Both the position numbers and the translations under genes were made by a program. From Photobacterium angustum (lineage in GTDB: Bacteria > Pseudomonadota > Gammaproteobacteria > Enterobacterales > Vibrionaceae), in the NCBI RefSeq assembly GCF_002954615.1, contig NZ_MSCJ01000003.1, forward strand, positions 186,001-250,000: 64,000 nucleotides of DNA, written 5' to 3'. Shown here piece after piece: positions 58,161 to 64,000 of the stretch. A model generated the notes under the pieces. It did not search any database. It worked only from the letters and a program-made list of their open reading frames with translations, and was not told where the DNA came from. Within the stretch, counting starts at the first letter, position 1; every line of letters begins with the position of its first letter.

Positions 58161-59456
58161 TTAGCTATTTTGTGCAACTTCCACCCACCGAGGATTTACC
58201 TCATTAGTACATCGGAATGATTTTGTGATAGTACTTCTATCTGATTGCTTTATTACAATTTTAATCAGTAAGTCTCTATTATCATGTATTACTGAACGCT
58301 TACTTTCTCCTTCTTGGTTCAGCACTCTAAAATGATTCGCTTTACGGTATTTTTCCAAGCAACTGAGAGATAGGTGAGTCTCGGTATACATGGAAACTGC
58401 CGTTTTGCTCGCTTTCTTTTTAAAGACAATACTATCTGTTCGTTGCAGGCACAATTTAGATGGCTCAAAAGGTCTCATACCTTCAATATGATATGACTTT
58501 ATGAGCGTTTTACGTTTTCCTACTGCTCGGCGATGTTTTGTTCGAATCAGTTTATATCTTTGATAAAAGTTTAACTTTTTAAGTTGCTTGTTGATCTTCG
58601 TTTTAAGCAATTCCTTAGCAACATCACGGCCGCCATAAAGCAAGCAAATCAGTATAAGAATACTTAATGTTAAATGATCACTTAACTTCATCAAGTGATC
58701 CTTGAACGTCAATACGACTGACATCGCAAGCATACTACTTAACGCTATAGTCAATAAATGGTTTAACGAAGCGTTACGATAAGAGTGCAAATATTCATGC
58801 TGACAAATAGACCAATTAGCAGCAAACTCCTCGATCTCGTCGTGATAACCTGAACCATGATATGCCTTCTTTCTTTGTTCAATCGGACGCCAACCAGAAA
58901 TACGATTACGTTCAATTAACAATCGATCAAGACACGGTAAAACAAACTGTAATGGTGATTCAGCACCACTCTCTCTCAATCTTTCGTAGAGTTTTAAGAT
59001 CTCTTGACATGCGATGACCAATAAGCGCTTTTGCAATAAACGAGCAGGTGCACAACGCTCAAAAAGCAGTGCAAATTGGTGATTGATATGTTCAACCTGC
59101 CAACATAATGAGGCAGCATTTGGATAATGTTGCTCACAAGACACCGATAAACATGTTGCTCGGACTGCCCTATGAAAGATATTTAGCCATTCTAATAATT
59201 GATTTTCTATCTCAGGGCACCATTGGCCCATCTCCATTGCAATCGCTTTTAATTCAACTTCGACTTCAAGCAAACCGCCGGCACTGTAATAGATATGTAT
59301 CGTGCGGTACAGATCTTTTTTAATACCCTCTTCAAAATCATTGCTTGAAAAACGCTGACCATCCATATAAATATTAATATCAACAGTCCCAGACGCTCCA
59401 CTCTCTAACATCTGAGAAACCACCAGCGCATTATTTTTTTTCCATTCAATATTCAT
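58161..59456 (-). CDS. Unrecognised membrane protein downstream of mgtE
   Basis: A 431-aa protein that I do not recognise. The first 225 residues are predicted soluble, with several cysteines and histidines. Two hydrophobic segments follow (about 230-250, SLNHLLTIALSSMLAMSVVL, and about 263-277), then a strongly basic C-terminal part of about 150 residues with KINKQLKKLNFYQRYK. A GGGGGT ribosome site precedes the ATG. It starts 20 bases after the mgtE stop, so it is very probably co-transcribed with it and may be a regulator or partner of magnesium transport. Confidence 0.75.
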   Translation of the reverse strand: MNIEWKKNNALVVSQMLESGASGTVDINIYMDGQRFSSNDFEEGIKKDLYRTIHIYYSAGGLLEVEVELKAIAMEMGQWCPEIENQLLEWLNIFHRAVRATCLSVSCEQHYPNAASLCWQVEHINHQFALLFERCAPARLLQKRLLVIACQEILKLYERLRESGAESPLQFVLPCLDRLLIERNRISGWRPIEQRKKAYHGSGYHDEIEEFAANWSICQHEYLHSYRNASLNHLLTIALSSMLAMSVVLTFKDHLMKLSDHLTLSILILICLLYGGRDVAKELLKTKINKQLKKLNFYQRYKLIRTKHRRAVGKRKTLIKSYHIEGMRPFEPSKLCLQRTDSIVFKKKASKTAVSMYTETHLSLSCLEKYRKANHFRVLNQEGESKRSVIHDNRDLLIKIVIKQSDRSTITKSFRCTNEVNPRWVEVAQNS

Positions 59457-59476
59457 GATTACCCCCTATTCTTTTT

Positions 59477-60721
59477 TCAAGATAAACCGAGTAATCGAGT
59501 GGTACAGAAGAAATAAATCAGTAATCCACTGATATCAACAATGGTCGTGATAGCTGGGCTGGCTACAACAGCTGGATCGAGATCAAAACGCTTACTGATC
59601 AACGGCAGCATCGCACCAATAACAGTCGATGATAAAATTTGAAAAAAAAGTGCTAAGCCAATGGCACTGCCTAACATTGTCAACGTTATTCCCGCAGGTA
59701 GCTCAATCCCTTGAGACAGAAAGAGGACTTTACCTAACGTTAGCACAGCCAACACACCGCCGATTACAATGGCAATACGGGTCTCTTTCCACAAAACATA
59801 CAGCCAATCTCGAAGTTTAATATTTCCCAACGCAAGAGAGCGCACCATTACGGAGGCTGACTGTGTTCCTGAGTTACCACCAGAATCAGCAATCATTGGC
59901 ATGTAAAGCGCCAGTACAGTAATCGCTTCAATGGTATCTTCGTAGCTATGTATGACCATGCCAGATAACAGGCCTAATACGGCAAGACCCACAACCCATA
60001 CAATACGTTTACTTACATGCTCCATCACAGAGAGGCTCATATAATCACTGGAGTGACTATCTTGTTGTATTCCCATTAATCGCTCCAGATCTTCGGTTTG
60101 CTCATCGGTAATAATATCAATGGCTGATTTTGCCGATAGCAAACCAACTGGAACTCCCATCCCATTAAGGATGGGAAGCACATCAAAACGACTCTTTTTC
60201 AGTAGCGCAACAGCATGCTCTTGCGAAGCACTGAAATGACAGCAAATCGCACTCTGGACGATATCCAACAACGTACTGTGAGGGTGTGCCGTTATGAGTT
60301 CATCTAATTTAACTAAACCGACAAAGCGACCATGATTATCTGTAATAGCTATACAGCCAAACTCAACAGATTGACGACGCAAGGCTTGCCGTGTTTTCTC
60401 TACAGTTAACTGTTGTGGAAATACAATCATGGCCGCTGAATTAGTGGCATGAATAACGGGATGCTTTGCTTTCACAAACCATTCAATATCTTGCTTATAC
60501 TCAAAACCATTAAGAGAAATAAGCATATTAAGTGACTTAGCTGATATTTGCTTAATAAAACACAGTGTTTGCTGAATATACTCCGCACTAAATAATGCGT
60601 TTAAATTAGCAATATTTTTTTCTTCAACCCAGCGTAAAAAAAGAGATATATCAACGGGTGTTGTGCTATTCGCTATATTTATAGATTGTTGATAAGCGAA
60701 ATTATTTATTGTATTGGTCAT
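59477..60721 (-). CDS. mgtE: MgtE-family magnesium transporter
   Basis: A 414-aa divalent-cation channel. The N-terminal cytosolic part is followed by a CBS pair (residues about 100-225) and five membrane segments (about 245-410). The MgtE signature is PMIADSGGNSGTQSASVMVR and the pore-end motif is VASPAITTIVDISGL. The N-terminal superhelical domain is shorter than in long MgtE proteins. The start at 60721 follows AAAGGT; an upstream frame to 60772 is not used. About 180 bases separate it from a short leader ORF. Confidence 0.92.
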   Translation of the reverse strand: MTNTINNFAYQQSINIANSTTPVDISLFLRWVEEKNIANLNALFSAEYIQQTLCFIKQISAKSLNMLISLNGFEYKQDIEWFVKAKHPVIHATNSAAMIVFPQQLTVEKTRQALRRQSVEFGCIAITDNHGRFVGLVKLDELITAHPHSTLLDIVQSAICCHFSASQEHAVALLKKSRFDVLPILNGMGVPVGLLSAKSAIDIITDEQTEDLERLMGIQQDSHSSDYMSLSVMEHVSKRIVWVVGLAVLGLLSGMVIHSYEDTIEAITVLALYMPMIADSGGNSGTQSASVMVRSLALGNIKLRDWLYVLWKETRIAIVIGGVLAVLTLGKVLFLSQGIELPAGITLTMLGSAIGLALFFQILSSTVIGAMLPLISKRFDLDPAVVASPAITTIVDISGLLIYFFCTTRLLGLS

Positions 60722-60900
60722 GTTAATGCACCTTTCAATTAAACATAACAATCTCTTGCTTCTAAAAAGCAATAGATAAATACGAAATATTCAGGTGATT
60801 ACTAACGAGGTAACATACTATTTTTGTTGATAAAAATAGAACATTAAAAAAGGCGAGAAAGGATAAAGAGGAGGAAAAAAATAATAAAGTCTAATCCAAG
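60722..60900 (-). promoter_or_regulatory. mgtE: mgtE mRNA leader with long-range pairing
   Basis: Between the leader ORF and mgtE the minus strand contains the segment 60810-60794 (CCTCGTTAGTAATCACC). It is complementary to part of the leader ORF (60941-60928 and 60919-60916) apart from one extra base and an 8-base bulge. Two local hairpins, CTATTTTT/AAAAATAG (60819-60840) and TTGCTT/AAGCAA (60756-60772), lie near it. This is the architecture of a translation-dependent switch; see the finding. Confidence 0.6.
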
Positions 60901-60960
60901 TTACTTCAAAAATATCCTCGCAATTGTGTTAGTAATCCACCTCCGACTGTCGTTGTCCAT
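60901..60960 (-). CDS. 19-residue leader peptide upstream of mgtE
   Basis: A short ORF, MDNDSRRWITNTIARIFLK, 19 codons plus TAA, with a strong AAAGGAGAACATC ribosome site directly before the ATG. It is too short for ordinary gene calling. Its acidic opening (Asp-Asn-Asp) recalls the kind of leader peptides that sense magnesium in the mgtL system of enterics, though the sequence is unrelated. The C-terminal half of its coding sequence overlaps the pairing segment of the mRNA leader. Confidence 0.6.
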   Translation of the reverse strand: MDNDSRRWITNTIARIFLK

Positions 60961-61245
60961 GATGTTCTCCTTTGTTTAAATACTGGGGGCATAGTAGATA
61001 GCTTACTCTTTCGAGTCAACAGCAAGGGTATATAAATTCACTTATCAGATGTTTCAAGGTATTTCACCATTATTTATATAAAGAAAAGAGTACAATAATA
61101 ATTTAATGTTCAGCCCTTATATTTTTCTGTATTTAAGATACACACTCAACAAAAGAAAAAATAAGCTCGCAGAGGTTAATTCTGCGTTTATTTTCCATTA
61201 AGTAAACAAACCCTGAATAACCTCTCATTTAATATATATTTAAAA
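60961..61245. other. Gene-free region between mgtE leader and TonB receptor gene
   Basis: Contains the promoter of the mgtE unit somewhere beyond 60975 and the AT-rich tail after the receptor gene. No ORF with a ribosome site and no other clear signal. Confidence 0.5.
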
Positions 61246-61279
61246 ATGAGCTAACTGGTAAATGTTCCAATTAGCTCAT
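61246..61279 (-). terminator. Terminator of the TonB receptor gene
   Basis: Thirteen-base arms ATGAGCTAACTGG/CCAATTAGCTCAT with one mismatch (61246-61258 and 61267-61279), 8-base loop. On the minus strand TTTTTAAAT follows. It lies about 65 bases beyond the stop at 61345. Confidence 0.8.
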
Positions 61280-61344
61280 AAGTTAGATGGTTATTGAGAA
61301 AAAAGTTCTATCACGTTCTCTTTTCTAATACTCATCATCGATAT

Positions 61345-63471
61345 TTAAAAATCGAGTTCGTAATTTAAACTAAATGTTCTGCCTCGACCGGAGAAGTAAT
61401 AAGCGTCACTTGCTCGTATTTGGCTGAAGTAATTCACATATTGTTTATTAAAGATATTTTCAACACCGAGAGAGACACGCCCCTGCTTACCTAAATCGTA
61501 CCTTGCCGATAAATCGGTAAGACCATAGCCATCAAAGTGTTGAGCTTGACCTACTGCATTGTCTTCTTTGGTCGCGTCAAACAGGTAATTATATTGCAGA
61601 CGACCAGATAACTTGTCATTCACGCGTTGATCAACAGCCAATAAAATACGGTCAGGTGTTAAATTTTTCAGATCCATATCTGAATCTAAATGTCCGTCTT
61701 CATTAGTATCAACACGGCCTTCAACATGGGAATACATTAACTGTAACGCGGTATCATCAAAGAGTTGATAGTGAGAAGATAACTCATAACCAAAGATCTG
61801 TGTTTTTTGACGATCAACATCATAGTTATCACCACGTAGAACGAGGTTTGCACCGTTCTTAGCGATTGATAAGTATGTACTCGCACTTAATTTTAATTTT
61901 TCTCCAGTATAGTTTGCACCTATCTCATAGTTATCCGTGACAACAGGTTTAGCTGATGCAAGATCGTTAAAATCAATAGGTTTGTTAACTGCCGGATCAT
62001 CCCCCCAGTTACCACGAAGCACTCGTCCATAATCAGGTAAACCAAACCCTTGGTTAAAAGCTGCAAATAGATTGACTTGATCCGTCAACGAATAAATTGC
62101 ACCAAGGTTAAATACTGTTTCACTGTAATCATTCGTACCGCCGATTACATCATTGTAACCATATCCCCAAAGTGTTTTGGCATCTGAAGATTTAACACGC
62201 ATGGTTTCATAACGTGCCCCCATTGATAGACGTAAATCTTCAGTGGCAAGAAAGTCTGCTTGTATAAACGGCGCAAGACTTTGGTATTCCATATTAGGAG
62301 TTACATTCAGATCTGTATGTACTAACTTCTGAACGGTTTTATCCTGTAGCCCGTCTAAGCCAAACACCCATGAATCGTCTAAATCTAATAAGTCATAGCG
62401 CTCATAAGAAAGTTTAAACCCTGATTTATCAGAAGAGATAATACCCTGATCGTTTTGAACCGTACTTGTCGCCCCCCAATTAGCATCACCAAATACAGCA
62501 TCATAGTTTTGATAGAAGACTTGAGCGGTTAAAATTCCGTTCGCAAAATCATTGTGCTCATACTTCAGGTTATATAGTGCGACTTCATTCGTCACAGAAT
62601 CCCCTACTGGATGCCCTTTTTCCACTGTGCCAGGGATGCCTTGATCAAAATCTCCCTTAATTGCAACATAATTATCATTACTGCCAATGTCATAGCGATT
62701 AACCGTCATTTCAATACGCTGATCTAAGTCGTCACCAAAGTTATACCCACCTTTAAAGTAAATATCGCTCGCAGTGCTATCTTGCGTTTCACCTTGGATA
62801 GAGTTCATGCCAACGGGGTTATTATTACCGTCATAATATAGCCCTTGTCGATCCCAAGAACCTGACAAGTAGAAGTCATAGATATTATCGAACTGGCTTA
62901 GCGCGTAATAAACTTTACCACCGGTACCGTCATCATGAAGGTTGGTTGTTACACGCGTGCCGATAGTTTGTTTCCAATGGTCGCCGGGCTTCGCGGACTT
63001 AGTTACATAATTAATGATCCCGCCAGTTGCCCCCATACCTTGGGCAGCACTGGCACCGGCAATCACTTCGATCTTCTCCACCATTGATGGATCAATGGTG
63101 TAGCCATAGCGGTTACCGTTTCGTAAAGGGTTATTTTGAGGAACACCATCAACTAATATCAACGCATTTCGACCTCGTAAGCTTTCGCCTTGATTCGACA
63201 TTTTTTGACGACTTGGTGTCATACTTGGCACCATAGTCGCGATAATCGAAGTCAAATCATCAGAGACTGCTTTTTGTTGCTCAATCTCTTTAGCCGTAAT
63301 CACGGTTACTGCACCCGGGATTTTTTCTGCTTGCTGTTTTATTCTTGAAGCCGTTACAACCATGGTATCGAGTTGTTCAACATCTTGTTCATTTGACGTG
63401 TCTGCAAATGCATAGGAAGAAGCATTAAACGTTAATGCTAAAGTGATAGCCGAGAGTGTTTTTGTACTCAT
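61345..63471 (-). CDS. TonB-dependent outer-membrane iron/siderophore receptor
   Basis: A 708-aa receptor. Signal peptide ends near SSYAFADT, the TonB box is DTMVVTA (residues about 36-42), and the plug domain has VDGVPQNNPLR and IEVIAGASAAQGMGATGGIINYV. The beta-barrel ends with a terminal phenylalanine (SLNYELDF), as required for assembly. The ligand is not identifiable by eye. A strong Fur box 48 bases upstream shows iron repression. The ATG at 63471 begins the signal peptide; a longer frame to 63528 is not used. Confidence 0.93.
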   Translation of the reverse strand: MSTKTLSAITLALTFNASSYAFADTSNEQDVEQLDTMVVTASRIKQQAEKIPGAVTVITAKEIEQQKAVSDDLTSIIATMVPSMTPSRQKMSNQGESLRGRNALILVDGVPQNNPLRNGNRYGYTIDPSMVEKIEVIAGASAAQGMGATGGIINYVTKSAKPGDHWKQTIGTRVTTNLHDDGTGGKVYYALSQFDNIYDFYLSGSWDRQGLYYDGNNNPVGMNSIQGETQDSTASDIYFKGGYNFGDDLDQRIEMTVNRYDIGSNDNYVAIKGDFDQGIPGTVEKGHPVGDSVTNEVALYNLKYEHNDFANGILTAQVFYQNYDAVFGDANWGATSTVQNDQGIISSDKSGFKLSYERYDLLDLDDSWVFGLDGLQDKTVQKLVHTDLNVTPNMEYQSLAPFIQADFLATEDLRLSMGARYETMRVKSSDAKTLWGYGYNDVIGGTNDYSETVFNLGAIYSLTDQVNLFAAFNQGFGLPDYGRVLRGNWGDDPAVNKPIDFNDLASAKPVVTDNYEIGANYTGEKLKLSASTYLSIAKNGANLVLRGDNYDVDRQKTQIFGYELSSHYQLFDDTALQLMYSHVEGRVDTNEDGHLDSDMDLKNLTPDRILLAVDQRVNDKLSGRLQYNYLFDATKEDNAVGQAQHFDGYGLTDLSARYDLGKQGRVSLGVENIFNKQYVNYFSQIRASDAYYFSGRGRTFSLNYELDF

Positions 63472-63518
63472 TGGAGATACAACCTTAAAAGTTATCCAAA
63501 AATCATAGCGGCGCGAAT

Positions 63519-63537
63519 GATAATGCAAATAATTATC
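63519..63537 (-). promoter_or_regulatory. Fur box of the TonB receptor gene
   Basis: GATAATGCAAATAATTATC matches the 19-base Fur consensus at 16 of 19 positions. It lies 48 bases before the receptor ATG, where it would overlap the promoter. Iron-dependent repression is expected. Confidence 0.85.
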
Positions 63538-63947
63538 ACTTAATAGACTATTGTTGCGGTTGAATTTTGAACAACGAAGGAAAGGTAAATCATTAAGAAA
63601 AGTAAGATTTATAGGCTTTAACTATTGTTTTTCAATAAAAAATCACATTATTTTTTTGTTTCATGTAAGTGATAATTTGTTAAAAACAATTAAATGGAAA
63701 CTTAGTTTTTAAAAGTAAAAACTAAAAATATCTTATTTAAACATACAAAATTAAACCTTTTTCAGTAATAACATCACGCCAAGTTATTTGTTAGATAAAC
63801 AATAATGTATATATTTTTTAGTTACGATATTTTAAATTTCACGGCAATAGTGAACAAAACAGCACTTTATATTCTTCGAATATTACTTTGTGTCTAAAGC
63901 ACATAGTCATTTTTCATGCAGTAATTAACTTATTTAAAGGACTTCAA
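63538..63947. other. AT-rich region before the truncated last gene
   Basis: About 410 bases of AT-rich sequence between divergent genes. No ORF with a ribosome site. It should hold the promoter of the gene starting at 63948; no clear operator is visible, apart from the Fur box on its left edge. Confidence 0.5.
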
Positions 63948-64000
63948 ATGAGAAAAAGTTCACTTCTCATAGCAGCGTTGCTTGCTATTAGTACCTCCAC
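63948..64000 (+). CDS. Start of a secreted-protein gene, cut by the window end
   Basis: ATG preceded by AAAGGA seven bases upstream begins a signal-peptide-like sequence (MRKSSLLIAALLAISTS). Only about 17 codons are visible, so the product cannot be named. Divergent from the TonB receptor gene. Confidence 0.6.
   Translation, partial: MRKSSLLIAALLAISTS

Overview
The window is bacterial, AT-rich, and looks like a luminous Photobacterium. The strongest evidence is a complete luxCDABFEG operon continuing into ribEBHA, with lumP and lumQ divergent from luxC. The presence of luxF, the lumP sequence, the lumQ-lumP order and the attached rib genes point to the Photobacterium leiognathi / mandapamensis group. 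This is recognition from memory, not a database search. No luxI or luxR lies in the window.

Layout. 1-4.9 kb: an AraC-type regulator, a small VF530-family protein, and a perforin-like (MACPF) gene isolated between two gene-free stretches, then a YdcH-like small protein. 5.0-9.0 kb: a halogenase-like flavoprotein, a lipoprotein hydrolase, an O-methyltransferase and a small lipoprotein. 9.2-24.8 kb: a full aryl polyene (APE) pigment cluster with ketosynthases, chain length factor, two ACPs, two dehydratases, a ketoreductase, an AMP ligase, an aromatic amino acid ammonia-lyase, acyl/glycosyltransferases, a LolA-like carrier and an MMPL exporter. A strong intrinsic terminator after the ammonia-lyase divides it into two probable transcription units. 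25.8-28.1 kb: ectABC for ectoine. 28.2-33.6 kb (minus strand): putP, a separately encoded PutA C-terminal-like protein, and putA. 33.9-35.3 kb (minus): lumQ and lumP. 36.1-46.4 kb: lux-rib.

The lux-rib block forms one metabolic unit. LuxCDE make the fatty aldehyde, LuxAB is luciferase, LuxG reduces flavin, LuxF binds a flavin side product, RibEBHA raise the flavin supply, and LumP is an antenna protein that uses the lumazine made by RibH. Hairpins resembling terminators lie at luxF/luxE, luxG/ribE and ribH/ribA, suggesting graded read-through.

46.4-51.1 kb: a gene-free stretch that may encode a minus-strand structured RNA, then an efflux-type operon (HlyD-like, DUF2955-like, MarR, PhzF) with a long perfect palindrome at its promoter, and a VOC protein. 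51.4-57.7 kb: a chitin-oligosaccharide deacetylase, an SgrR-like regulator with a small upstream gene, an endonuclease/phosphatase-family lipoprotein, a small hypothetical protein, and SoxR. 58.2-61.0 kb (minus): an MgtE-type magnesium transporter with an unrecognised 431-aa membrane protein downstream and, upstream, a 19-codon leader ORF whose coding sequence can pair with a downstream part of the mRNA leader. I consider this leader the best candidate for an undescribed regulatory system here. 61.3-63.5 kb: a TonB-dependent receptor under a clear Fur box. A secreted-protein gene begins at 63948 and runs off the window.
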